From Dimorphilus gyrociliatus (taxonomy: Eukaryota > Annelida > Polychaeta > Dinophilidae): a DNA stretch of 61,790 nucleotides. Location: positions 27,233-89,022 of the forward strand of contig CAJFCJ010000124.1 of the NCBI GenBank assembly GCA_904063045.1, read 5' to 3'. Positions 36,684 through 46,849 of this stretch are shown here, in pieces. Below the pieces are notes generated by a model. It searched no databases. It had not been told where the DNA came from and worked only from the letters and a program-made list of their open reading frames with translations. The translations under genes were made by a program, and so were the position numbers. The stretch's first letter is position 1. Each line of letters opens with the position of its first letter.

Positions 36684-36708
36684 AGGGTTAGGGTTAGGGT
36701 TAGGGTTA
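36684..36708. repeat. Interstitial telomeric array (TTAGGG)n, about 4 units
   Basis: Tandem GGGTTA units inside the duplicated block. A second single GGGTTAGGGTTA lies about 190 bases downstream in every copy. TTAGGG is the usual animal telomere unit. Confidence 0.9.
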
Positions 36709-37102
36709 CGAATTTCATTCACTTTTCCTTTTGAAATAACCCTATAAATTCTCAATGGGATCAACATCTGGTGAATTACCGAGATCATTCTCCTCCTGCC
36801 TCAACCTCATAAAGTTCTCACCAAATTTCTCCCTAAATATTGGAAAAATTGTTCCGTGGATTCGGCGTTGGGGTTAGGGTTAACCATATATGCATATTTT
36901 TGTCGGCACCTTTATGCTAGATGAACTTACTTGAGTTAAGCTTCTTCATTATCCGAATATATCGGAAAAAGGAGAAGGAGACGACGAGTTTGCCGGAGAA
37001 AGAATGTTCAACATATGCGGAAAGAATTTCATTCTCTTTTCAGAGTAGTTTCAAGAGTGGAAGACGCCAGCCTTCATAAACATTCGGTGTTCAAATTAAC
37101 TC

Positions 37103-37142
37103 AGAAGAAGAAGAAAAAGAAGAAGAAGAAGAAGAAGAAGAG
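37103..37142. repeat. (AAG)n microsatellite
   Basis: Imperfect AAG repeat, longer than the equivalent tracts in the copies near 40956 and 47680. Confidence 0.85.
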
Positions 37143-37401
37143 AAAAAACTGTAATGAAAGTTACTTTAGCTATTTGGTCAAGAATCCAATGGTTAAGCGC
37201 TATTTTAAGGATAACGACTAGATTTATCACAAAACACTCTCTACCTCTCTTCCTTCAAACACAACGAACGAAGAAGAATTGAAGAAGATAATATAGAATC
37301 ATTCGCTTACCGTAAATTCCGTAAAAAGGCGGCTTAAACAGCTAGAGGAGAAATGATTTCAACTGTTGAGACGAGTTTCCCAAATGTTTGGTTAGTCAAC
37401 A

Positions 37402-37997
37402 ATGATTAAGCGTTTTCCGGGAGACGATGAGAAAGAAAAGGCCGTTAGTTCAATTATGTCCTCGAAGAATTCTTTAAAGAGACAGAATTGTTATGTAAGT
37501 CTGTATTGCTTCATTACGCCGAAGGATTTTGTTGAGTTTAAACAAAAAATGACTCTTTCATTAGTCATAATTTCATTATGATGGCAATCAATCCATAATG
37601 TTGCAGTAATAACATACAGTGTATATTTCATTGTATATTGAGATATTTATCTAGCTCAAATTCCTGAAGCTAGCAATGGATTAGATTAGACACAAAAACA
37701 AACAATGTTAATCGATCATATTTTGTTTATTAATTCATTCATTTATTCATGCCTTCCTTCCTTCACCCATCCATCCAGTGAAAAAGATAGACGACACAGA
37801 GAGTGCGACATTTCCCTGCAACAACCTCTACAAAAGTGATGTGTGCGACGCTCTACAACAATGATTTTTACTCAACAGTCTACTGAATGAAATGACTGCC
37901 GACGTCCAATATGTTAACGATACGGTTGATGCCGCTTTAATAAACGCCAATAGACCCAAATCATTGATAATGGATTATCTTTTAAAAAAAATTTAAT
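37402..37997 (+). pseudogene. C-type caspase-like pseudogene (copy C2)
   Basis: The end (about 37665-37997) matches the last intron and last exon of the C-type gene at 44101-44864: the same donor region (A-A-T-G-G-A-T-T-A), the same intron with ATTCATTC repeats, then L-L-N-E-M-T-A-D-V-Q-Y-V-N-D. In-frame stops (for example in the Q-Q segment near 37860) and an altered start show decay. The upstream ATG frame at 37402 (M-I-K-R-F-P-G) belongs to the duplicated block, and its relation to the C-type gene is unclear. Confidence 0.6.
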
Positions 37998-38035
37998 CAT
38001 CATGAAAGATATTATTTATTAATTGCATTCTGTTA

Positions 38036-39134
38036 TTACATATAAGCCAACTTTCGGAGAGTGTCGAAAACAATTGGAACGTTTCTACTATTATAGTTTT
38101 CTCCCAACGTCTCTTCGAGATTCCGTTTACATTCCCACATGATCTTTTTCATGTTTAATCCTCTATTTTCCGTCAACGCTCTCAGATAATTCTCTGTGAA
38201 GCACGATCCATCCTCGTTATCCGTCCTCTCCATTGCATCTGTTTAGAGAGAGAGAGAGAGAGAAATGATTAAAGAGAAAAGAAAATCCGTCATTCATGTA
38301 CCGTTCGCCGTAGCGTAGACAATATAGAAATGAAGATGATTATCTTTCTCATTCGACAATAGTCGAAAGATATTGTTGAATTGGCAAAGCGTTTCCTTTC
38401 GGACATCGTCTGCTGGATTAGGAAGATATTAAGAAAGATAACTTTGGAGCGGATATACTCTTGTTCGAATAGTTAACCTTTATTATTTCCGATAACGAAG
38501 AAACACTTCAAGGAGGAGAAAAGGGTAGAGGAGAGAAAGTTGATAAACAGTTCATTTAGCGGAACGTCAACAACGCCATCTTGTTTATTGCAGTAAATTC
38601 TGAATGAATGATTACAGTAATTGGATAGAAGGATACACCAAATAGGACGTTGCCTATTCTTCCATTGTTGACACATACGTTGTTTGCTGTCCAAAAACGA
38701 TTTCAGAGTTTGCAAATGCCTGCAAACTCTACAAAAATACAAATAATTGTAGGAATGGAAAAATTTTTCCCATTTTCTCATATCGTTTAGCATGGACTGA
38801 GTTTGGTTTGCGGAAGCTCCTTCGTTATTCATTATTACAATTCCAATACCATTATAATGTTCCACCTATTTAGATAAGTGAAAATGGTTGCCAAACAGTT
38901 GTTTGTTTATGAAAAAAAAACAAAACTTACAGTATCGACATGATAGGATTGGTCGTCTTCCCAGTTGTCCTTTTCCAAAACATTGGTATGTTCAACCTTT
39001 TCAGAATCTTCATACCGGGAAATATTCTCCTTACATATAAAAGGAATACAATTGGTAATTTCTGTTGTAGAACCATCATGGATTGCGCGTTCTGGTTTAA
39101 CTATTGCGATATTGATAAATTCCTCATTACCCAT
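38036..39134 (-). CDS. B-type caspase-like protein (pseudocaspase B1)
   Basis: Four exons on the minus strand: 39134-38931, 38865-38478, 38409-38302 and 38238-38036, all in phase, giving about 300 residues. An acidic N-terminal segment is followed by a caspase p20 fold: beta-1 G-I-G-I-V-I-M-N-N-E, then I-W-C-I-L-L-S-N-Y, G-V-V-D-V-P-L-N-E-L-F, and C-F-F-V-I-G-N-N-K-G. The small subunit has F-Y-I-V-Y-A-T-A-N-G, G-S-C-F-T-E-N-Y and I-V-F-D-T-L-R-K. In active caspases these positions read S-H-G and Q-A-C-R-G. Here they read S-N-Y and I-G-N-N-K, so the His-Cys dyad is absent. Inference: a regulatory or decoy caspase homologue. It is divergent to A2, with 358 bases between the start codons. Confidence 0.78.
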
Positions 39135-39311
39135 GTTTTCTATGTGAGAAGAAGAAAGAAGCAAAGTTACAATCCTGACTTGTAATCGTACAAGTGTATA
39201 AGATTAGCCGGAACGATATTGTGACTAAAAGATAAGATTCACCCCTGATGGTTATATCAAGTGGTGGTTGTTAATCTTATAAACTCATAATAACCATAAG
39301 TAAACACTCAT

Positions 39312-39331
39312 CCCTAACCCTAACCCTAACC
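39312..39331. repeat. Interstitial telomeric array (CCCTAA)n, about 3 units
   Basis: Lies in the shared upstream region of the divergent pair B1 and A2, in reverse orientation to the other arrays. Confidence 0.9.
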
Positions 39332-39492
39332 TATTTTACTCATGGTAAATGATTTAGAGAATTTTCATGAATATATGTTAGAAAAAAAACAAGAAAAGAA
39401 CTACTATACTGTATTTTCACAAATTTATTACTTTAAATGAAATATTTTTAATCCTGAGGGAGAGAGAGTGACGCAGCACTATTCACTTCAAG

Positions 39493-40092
39493 ATGGAGAC
39501 TTCTCCCGAACCGTCCGATATTAACACGCTACAGAGAATCAGGAAGAGCGTCTTTTTGACAATTGCCAACACCAACGATTTAACTGACCACCAGGGAGGA
39601 TTTTTCCACAAAGTAAACACGTTCTTTGGCCAAAGATTGTGGAAGATAGAAAGAATAACCAATAATAATCCGATTGAAATTCGAGGAAGGCTGCAAAGCC
39701 TCTCACTACAGTGTGATCTCGACTACATACTCATCTACTTAATATCGAAAGGAAAAGGTCGGCATGCGTTTCTTTATGGTACGGAAGACGATCGATCAAT
39801 CGACGAGATGGACGTATCCGTCAATGAGATTATCTCCGTCTGTAATGGATTTTCTCGTAATGGAATTCTGCTATTAGCTGATCTTATTAATCCAGGTATT
39901 TCTTTCTAAGATATCATTGATTGATTGATTGATTGATAAATGATTTTTCCGTATTCTCCCAGATTTTATAAATATGAGATACCAGACAACGGGTAAACAA
40001 ATTAGTATACCTTCTCTTCCCGACGGAAGATGCTATATCCAAATATGCAATGTTGCAGGTTAGTAAAGAGAGATTTTTTTTGCAGTTCGTAA

Positions 40093-40135
<43 letters not shown>

Positions 40136-40300
40136 ATAGAATGTAGTCGCCGTACACCACTTTTACGTAGTCTTGCAACTGCAACTGAAACGTACAATGG
40201 AGATTCGTTAACTGATCTTCTTGATCAAGTTGCCCAAAATGTGGAGGTCGATGATATGACATTAGGCGAAAACTGGTTATTACAGCCAGTTAATCTATAA
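39493..40300 (+). CDS. A-type caspase-like protein (pseudocaspase A2)
   Basis: Three exons, 39493-39895, 39963-40058 and 40140-40300, with phase-1 junctions, giving about 219 residues and no signal peptide. The caspase-like core includes R-K-S-V-F-L-T-I-A-N (beta-1), D-Y-I-L-I-Y-L-I-S-K-G-K-G-R then A-F-L-Y-G-T-E-D-D, I-D-E-M-D-V-S-V-N-E-I, and I-L-L-L-A-D-L-I. The small-subunit part has G-R-C-Y-I-Q-I-C-N-V-A and L-T-D-L-L-D-Q-V, matching the caspase G-S-W-F-I-Q-x-L-C and D-L-L-x-x-L-x-x-V patterns. The S-H-G motif is S-K-G and the Q-A-C-R-G motif is L-A-D-L-I, so neither catalytic residue is present. TC repeats fill intron 2. It is divergent to B1. Confidence 0.8.
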
Positions 40301-41429
40301 GCTAACCACGATCTAAAAAGTCCAAAATAAGTTTGGTGATTGAGACGACTTAAGAAGGTCAACACTTAAGCTCGATTTGTGCCGTAGAACTATGCAGCCT
40401 GCCCAATGAGTCGCATTTTGTTTCTCTTCCCTTGGCCGTGTAATTGGCCAGGGATAGATGACTTGCCAAATGTCATATAACCTTATATGTTTATCAGAAT
40501 AAATGAGCGATTGTCATGTAAATAAACCTTAATTAAGACTGAATACTTCGTTCAATGCTATTTTATCTATATCACATCTACTCAAAACAAGTAATACATT
40601 AATTACATGTTTATTTGATCCTACTTATCTTTCATTCCCGCATACAGCTGCTTTATAAAATCAGGGTTAGGGTTACGAATTTCGTACACTTTTCGTTCGA
40701 AATAAGCCTATAAATTCTCAATGGAGTTAACGTCTGGTGAATTACGGAGATGATTCTCCTGCTGCCGGAGCCTCATCAAGTTTTCACCAAATTTCTCCTA
40801 AAATATTGGAAAAATTGTTCCGTGGATTCGGTATTGGGGTTAGGGTTAACCATATATCGATATTTTTGTCGGTAAATTTATGTATATGTATGTAAGTAGT
40901 TTGAAGAGTGGAAGGCGGATGTCTTCATAAACATTCGGTGTTCAAATTAACTCAGAAGAAGAAGAAAAAGAAGAAGAAGAAGAAGAGAAGAAACTGTAAT
41001 GAAAGTTACTTTAGCTATTTGGTCAAGAATCCAATGGTTAAGCGCTATTTTAAGGATAACGACTAGATTTATCACAAAACACTCTCTACCTCTCTTCCTT
41101 CAAACACAACGAACGAAGAAGAATTGAAGAAGATAATATAGAATCATTCGCTTACCGTAAATTCCGTAAAAAGGCGGCTTAAACAGCTAGAGGAGAAATG
41201 ATTTCAACTGTTGAGACGAGTTTCCCAAATGTTTGGTTAGTCAACAATGATTAAGCGTTTTCCGGGAGACGATGAGAAAGAAAAGGCCGTTAGTTCAATT
41301 ATGTCCTCGAAGAATTCTTTAAAGAGACTGATCCCATAGTCAGTTTCGAATTGTTATGTAAATCTGTATTGCGTCATTATGCGGTGAGATTTCATTCATT
41401 TAATCATAAAATAACCCTTTCAATATTTC
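40301..41429. repeat. Segmental duplication block, copy 2, and flank
   Basis: From about 40600 to 41375 this matches 36640-37500 and 47200-47990, including a shorter telomeric array (40663-40675, two units), the GGGTTAGGGTTAACC site near 40838 and the ATG frame near 41247. Relative to the other copies a segment before the AAG tract is deleted. No intact gene seen. Confidence 0.75.
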
Positions 41430-41690
41430 GGTTCGCTTCCCCATATCATCCGCTTTCACGTCTGTTTAATCCTCTATCTTCCGTCAATTTTCTCACTTAA
41501 TCTAGTAATAGACAGACACAGAGAGAGAGATGATTAAATAGAAAAGAAGATCTGTCATTACCGCTCGCCGTACCATAGACAATATAGAAATGAAGATGAT
41601 TATCTTTCTCGTTCAACAATAGTCGAAAGATATCGTTGAATTGCCAAAGCGTTTCATCTCGGACGTCTCCAACTAAGTATGCTGTCAGGA
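41430..41690 (-). pseudogene. B-type caspase-like remnant
   Basis: Minus-strand pieces of the B-type exons. The stretch 41565-41680 matches exon 3 of B1 (38302-38409: the R-L-L-S-N-E-K-D-N-H-L-H-F-Y-I-V segment), and 41440-41500 matches part of exon 4. The first part of the gene is absent, so it is not functional. Confidence 0.6.
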
Positions 41691-42012
41691 GAATTCTTCT
41701 ACATTACTCTATACACCTGGTTAGATAGCAAAGGTAGAATCCAGTGCGTAGAGCGGTCGTCTTAGTAATCTTCTAAGTTTGGTAAACTCCTCCTATCGTC
41801 TATACAGTAATTCTCTAAAATACAAATGTAGCGTTTTGTTAGTTTGCCAACAGGGACATCATCCAAGCGGTAAAGCATTTTACTGCATTCGACGAAAGAG
41901 ACGATGGCAAACAATCCTCACGATTAGCCCCAATCAAAAAATAAAATACTATAGTCTATGATAAAAAGGAAAGGAGTGTAATTCCACTTTGAATATACGC
42001 AAAACTTGTATC

Positions 42013-42055
<43 letters not shown>

Positions 42056-42609
42056 GAGATAAAGCAAAAGAGTTAATATCAAAGATACGACAATAGACAA
42101 TATTTGTCGACGGCATTCTAGTATGACGCAAATGTGCTTTTTATCTCTTCCTCTTCTCCTTTATCGGTAATCATTCTCTTATCTCTCCTATTAGTAACTA
42201 CTCTACAGAGTAACGGCAACTAGACAACAAATACACCAAGAATCTCGATCTTTTTACGAGGCGACAAGCAAAACGGATTCCAAATGTTGTCTTTCCGATT
42301 TCCGTTGACAAACAATACAAACTAAATTTTCATCGTATGGACGTTTTGACGCGAAATCTGAGAATTTACACGAATTGTTATGATCTTTGTGAAAAAGGAA
42401 GACTAACAAAATATCCAACTTGAAACTTTAAATGAAAATCTGATATCCGTGTTTGCAAGACGTCGCTCTGCCATTTTAATCCGAGTCGTATCAATTCTAA
42501 TAGACATTTGGCGTCTATCGTTCTACTCTTCACCTACAAACTGTTTTTAAAATATTCTCTTTATTATAATTTTGTTAATAAATCATATGTATCATTCACC
42601 TTAAAGAAG

Positions 42610-42642
<33 letters not shown>

Positions 42643-42751
42643 GGAATGAAAGGGAAAAATAAAGAGGACAACGAGTAGAGAATCAGCAATTAGTTAGGCA
42701 ATAGTGAAGGTTAAGGTAATTAGTAAACAATAGGTAAATTACTTTTTATAA
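41691..42751. other. Non-coding stretch before tRNA-Ser copy 2
   Basis: The stretch 41680-41790 is shared with 49990-50100 (CTGTCAGGAGAATTCTTCTAC and nearby sequence), another duplicated module that in both places lies upstream of a tRNA-Ser copy. GA microsatellites lie at 42015-42052 and near 42615-42640. No gene seen. Confidence 0.5.
42015..42052. repeat. (GA)n microsatellite
   Basis: About 19 uninterrupted dinucleotide units. Confidence 0.9.
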
Positions 42752-42833
42752 GCAGTCGTGGCCGAGTGGTTAAGGCGATAGACTAGAAATCTATTGGGCT
42801 CTGCCCGCACAGGTTCGAATCCTGTCGACTGCG
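42752..42833 (+). tRNA. tRNA-Ser (anticodon AGA), second copy
   Basis: Identical over 82 bases to the tRNA at 35313, with intact acceptor stem, A and B boxes, AGA loop and long variable arm. Identity continues for about 60 bases downstream, so it was copied with its flank. Confidence 0.96.
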
Positions 42834-42890
42834 AAAAATATTCTCTTTTTTCTTTAATTTTTCTTCTTTTGCAAACAATCAAAGTTTGTC

Positions 42891-42893
<3 letters not shown>

Positions 42894-42960
<67 letters not shown>
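42894..42960. repeat. Compound microsatellite (GA)n(GATA)n
   Basis: About 17 GA units followed by about 8 GATA units, just beyond the 3' end of the B2 gene. Confidence 0.9.
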
Positions 42961-42989
42961 GCAAAACGTATTTTTCTTTCTAGTTTGAT

Positions 42990-43984
42990 TTACATCATGT
43001 GCATATAAAATCTCTGTCGGAGAGTATCGAAAACTACCGGAGTTTGTCCCTCGTAGTAGCTCTCCTTTGCGGTTTCTTTTAAAATCCTTTTAGTTTCCCA
43101 CATAATCTGCTTTAAATCCATCTGTGGATTCTCTCCAACAGCTTTCACGTAACTTTGTACAAACCACGATCCATTTTCGTCTCCAAGACAATCGAAACCT
43201 AAAAGAAGATGAAGAATGGAGAATGAAGAAAGAGAAGAGAAAAATCTTACCCGGTTCTGTACTGAAAACTATGTAAATGTCGGGTGAATCTTGCAGTGTT
43301 GTTATCTCTCGAGTAAGTTGATTGAAGAGCGAAAGAGTAGAGATTGTTTGTCCTTGTTGTTGATATTTTCCGATGATAAAGAAACTCATTAAATCGAAAT
43401 GTACTCTACGATACGACAATATATCTCGAATACTTAAAACAATTGATATGGAAGAATTGTTTGGCATTTCCAACGAGATTGTCCTCAAATCCGACATATC
43501 CACAATGAAGTAAACAAATATTGATCTTCTTGTCTTTCGTTTGCCATCGTCGTTGTAGACTGAGTGTAAAAACTTTCTAATCTCTTCATGATTAGGATTT
43601 CGAAGAAATTCTACTTTGTAGTGAAGACTCTTCATCAGTTTTTGCAGTAGGTTTAGATCACATTCAGTTTGTCGTGTAACGAAAGCGCCGGTCGCTACAA
43701 ACAAGATAAACAGACAAATTGCTTCATTCGGACAGGTAGAATTCGATGTAGTAGTTGTCGGAGCATCCTGTGGTGGTGTAGAGCCTAAAGAATAGAATGA
43801 CCAATCAAGACAAAAGATGACGACGACGACGAATCATTTTAAAAGCGTTTCTTTCCGCTGCTTACCTTTTCTTTCGCCCTGGAAACTGATTAACAAATAC
43901 AAGATATTGGAATGGATTAAAATTGAAAAGAATAAACAAGATATGAATTAAAAGATAAGGTAAGAAAACTTACATAAAGGGCAT
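42990..43984 (-). CDS. B-type caspase-like protein (pseudocaspase B2)
   Basis: Exons 43984-43974, a 20-base exon near 43889-43870, 43784-43251 and 43198-42990 join in phase and give about 257 residues. A Thr-rich linker precedes the fold. Large-subunit features: I-C-L-F-I-L-F-V-A-T-G then F-V-T-R-Q-T-E-C-D-L-N-L-L (the R-x-G-T-x-x-D region), Y-K-V-E-F-L-R-N, S-I-F-V-Y-F-I-V-D-M and S-F-F-I-I-G-K-Y. The small subunit is unusually classical: I-Y-I-V-F-S-T-E-P-G, N-G-S-W-F-V-Q-S-Y and V-V-F-D-T-L-R. The S-H-G position reads V-D-M and the Q-A-C-R-G position I-G-K-Y-Q, so catalysis is not expected. The gene is head-to-head with C1, with start codons 116 bases apart. Confidence 0.82.
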
Positions 43985-44100
43985 GATGTCTTGATGATTA
44001 ATCTTTCCGCAAAAGTGAAAATAGGATTGCCCTCTAACCATATACACATATAACCAGAGGTTATATAACGTACTACTTAATTTTTTCACTAATTGACCGG
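43985..44100. promoter_or_regulatory. Putative bidirectional promoter between B2 and C1
   Basis: Only 116 bases separate the two diverging start codons, so the genes must share upstream sequence. A palindrome-like tract with TATA-type sequence (about 44038-44072, including TATACACATATAACC and GGTTATATAAC) can serve both strands. Confidence 0.5.
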
Positions 44101-44864
44101 ATGTGCCAGGTGCAAAACGAGGTAGGATGATAATCATTGCATTTCCCCTTTTCTTCTTCTTCTTCTACTAGTAATACTACTACTACTACTACTACTTCTT
44201 TAGTTTCAAATTCTGGCCAATTCAAAGTGCTTTGTGCGAGTATTCAATACAGCGGAGAACCGTGAAGATCGTGAAAATGACGATCAATTAAAGATGATAC
44301 AGATGGAAGAGTATTTAACGGAGAAAATGTGGATAGCGGTAAGTTTGAAGAATAAATCTCGTTCGACGATCGAAAGCTCGTTTACCAGTTTATCTTTATC
44401 CAATCCGCAATGCGTGGTTGCCTACATTAATTCGGCAATGGATAACGGCGGAATACGTTGTCGTGAAGGAGGCCTACTAAACGTGAATACTGCTATCCAA
44501 CTCCTTCGAAGACATTCTCAATATCCTCTATTTTTTATTATGGAAGCTACCAATGGATTAGGTTAGACACAAAAACAAACAAACACTCACAATGTTAATA
44601 TTGTTCCTATTCCATTCATTCATTCATTAATATTCCTTCATTCATCCAGCGAACAACGGAGACGACACAGAGAGTGAGACGTTTCCCTGCAGCAACCTTT
44701 ACAAAGTGGTGTGCGACGGCCGGCAACAATCATTTTTACTCAACAGTCTACTGAATGAAATGACTGCCGACGTCCAATACGTTAACGATATGATTGACGC
44801 GGCAATAATAAACGCCAACAGAGCATTGACAATGGATAATCTTTCAGATAAAGTGTTAATTTGA
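44101..44864 (+). CDS. C-type caspase-like protein (pseudocaspase C1)
   Basis: Exons 44101-44121, 44204-44561 and 44650-44864 join in phase and give about 197 residues. The first exon (M-C-Q-V-Q-N-E) is inferred from ATG, donor and phase. The caspase-like core: C-F-V-R-V-F-N-T-A-E-N-R-E-D with a following Asp-Asp (beta-1 and the R-x-G-T-D region), W-I-A-V-S-L-K-N-K-S, C-V-V-A-Y-I-N-S-A-M-D-N-G-G-I, and Y-P-L-F-F-I-M-E-A-T-N-G-L. Small-subunit part: Q-Q-S-F-L-L-N-S-L-L-N-E-M. Q-A-C-R-G reads E-A-T-N-G, a Cys-to-Thr change, and no S-H-G is present. The small subunit is short compared with real caspases. A decayed copy lies near 37665-37997. Confidence 0.72.
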
Positions 44865-44869
44865 CTACA

Positions 44870-45529
44870 ATACATCATCCATAGCAAATTGTTGAAAAAG
44901 AAAAGCATTTTAGAGCTTTAGTTTGTTTTTTTTTATCATAAATAATCCAACTTTTTCGGAGGGTGTCGAAAACAATTGGAACGTTTCTACTATTGTAGTT
45001 TTCTCCCAACGTCTCTTCGAGATTCCGTTTGCAAAAAATCCCTGCAAACTCTACCAAAATACAAATAATTGTAGGAATGGAAAAATTTTTCCCATTTTCT
45101 CATATCGTTTAGCATGGGCTGAGTTTGATTGGGGGAAGTTCCATCATTAATCCCTATTACAATTGCAATACCTGTCTGTTCTGCCTATAACGATAACACT
45201 GTTAATGGTTTGCCTGCCAGTTTTTTATGGAAAAATGAAAAGACAAAACTTACGGTATCAACACAACAGAATTGGTCGTCATTGCTGTTGTCCTCTTTCA
45301 AAGGATTCAATAGTTCAGTATCTTCTTTCTTTTCAGGATAGTCAAACCACAGAACATCATTTTCAGTTCTACTTAGAAATTGACAATCAGCTACTTTGAA
45401 TGAAAAAGCATCATCATCAGGTTGTTGTTGTTGTTGTTGTATATCAGCTTCTATTCCTTTAACCCTAACCCTGTTAATATATTCCTCATTTCCCATATTT
45501 TCGTCAGATTCAAAAGACCAGTCAACCAT
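44870..45529 (-). pseudogene. B-type caspase-like pseudogene (copy B3), internally deleted
   Basis: The first exon is open (45529 down to about 45254), with a polyglutamine run and a donor like that of B1. The second exon starts near 45175 (I-A-I-V-I) but after R-V-C-R jumps at about 45043 straight into the last-exon sequence (N-L-E-E-T-L-G-E-N-Y-N, I-V-F-D-T-L-R-K). Most of the p20 core and part of p10 are deleted, and the frame is disturbed. Upstream it faces A3, keeping the usual divergent pairing. Confidence 0.72.
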
Positions 45530-45751
45530 CAATTATATGTTAGGTTACTAGTTGACATTTACCATTATCACATCCGGTTAATCGATGGTTTTAAGTAAAA
45601 TCCTGTGTGTATAAGCAGTGCTTTTCAGACATTAAACAGTTGACAAACACAATAGCGTTCACTTTTTCTTATCTCAATCTTATCATCCCATAATTAAGAT
45701 AAGATTGAGATTTTTGAATCTGACGAATAACATAGCACTATCCATTTCAAG

Positions 45752-46385
45752 ATGCAGGCTTTCTTCCATCCATTGGATGTTATACCGATAGGCAGAATGA
45801 GGAAGGGCGTCTTTTTGACAATTGCTAATCCCTCCGAGTTAAGTGAAAAACAGACAGGATATTGCAACATCGTAAACTCGTTCTTCGAGGAGAGATTGTC
45901 CGAAATTGTTAACATCCCAAATAATCATCCAACCGAAATCCGAAGAAACCTTCAAAATCTAACAGTCCAATATCATCCCGATTACTTGCTCGTCTACTTA
46001 AAGTGGAAAGGAAAAGGGCAGCACACGTATCTTTATGGAACAGAACACGATCGATTAATCGACGAAATGGACGTATCTGTCAATGAGATCATCTCCATTT
46101 GTAATAGCTATTGCAATCCTACCAATATTCTCCTATTAGCCGATCTTATTAGTCCAGGTAGTTCTTTCTTTGCTTTTTTTTTTATAATAGGGCCTCTTAA
46201 GATATGATTGCTGATTGATAAATAATTTCTTCCGTATTCTTCCAGATTTCATCAATATGGGCTATAGGATGACGGGTAAACAAACATGTGTGCCTTCTCT
46301 TCCCGACGGAAGATGCTATATCCAAATTTGCAATGTGGCAGGTTTGTAAAGAGAGATTTATTTCCAAAGAATTCTTGTTATTGTA

Positions 46386-46418
<33 letters not shown>

Positions 46419-46586
46419 ATAGAAAGTGCGGAACTTTTAACACCACTTCTACGTGGTCTTTCAACTACAATTGAAACGTACAACGGAGAATCGCTAACTG
46501 ATCTTCTTGACCAAGTTACTCAAGGTGTGGAGGACAATCACTTGACATTTAGTGGAAACTGGTTGTCAGGGCCAGTTAGCCTGTAA
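45752..46586 (+). CDS. A-type caspase-like protein (pseudocaspase A3)
   Basis: Exons 45752-46157, 46246-46341 and 46423-46586 join in phase 1, giving about 221 residues. It is homologous to A2 and A4 along its whole length. Core: K-G-V-F-L-T-I-A-N, D-Y-L-L-V-Y-L-K-W-K-G-K-G-Q, Y-L-Y-G-T-E-H-D, I-D-E-M-D-V-S-V-N-E-I, L-L-L-A-D-L-I, then G-R-C-Y-I-Q-I-C-N-V-A and D-L-L-D-Q-V-T-Q. The catalytic His and Cys positions hold Lys and Asp in my alignment. The gene starts with MQAFFHPLDV, without a signal peptide. The second intron carries a TC repeat. It diverges from pseudogene B3, with 222 bases between the start codons. Confidence 0.8.
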
Positions 46587-46849
46587 GGAAAGAGAGTTCT
46601 TACGATCAGGTTTCAACTCAGGTATCCCACGATGTATATATATACAGTATATACCGTATAAGCAGTATACTTAGTCAATTATCACAATGACTAGTGTTTG
46701 CGAGATGCCAAGTTTAAGCTGGTACATCTTTACGTCACATTGGGAAAGGAAGAACAATTACGAGAAATAAAAACAGGCCGCCATTCGATTTATGCTATAT
46801 AATTACAAACTAAGGTCATATTACCCCAGCCAACAAGATCAATGAACGA

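Larger units (their letters stand above)
36281..37520 (+). repeat. Segmental duplication block, copy 1
   Basis: Near-identical in long runs to 46850-48010. The part from about 36640 also matches 40600-41375, and a decayed piece lies at about 50340-50620. The block starts behind an A-type gene, carries TTAGGG arrays and an AAG tract, and ends in a conserved ATG-led frame (M-I-K-R-F-P-G-D-D-E-K-E-K). The copies also share flanks with caspase-like gene pieces, so the block and its genes duplicated together. Confidence 0.85.

Noticed and set aside
36684-36708. TTAGGG array as a true chromosome end
   Set aside because: Only a few units, with unique and genic sequence on both sides, and several such islands in both orientations.
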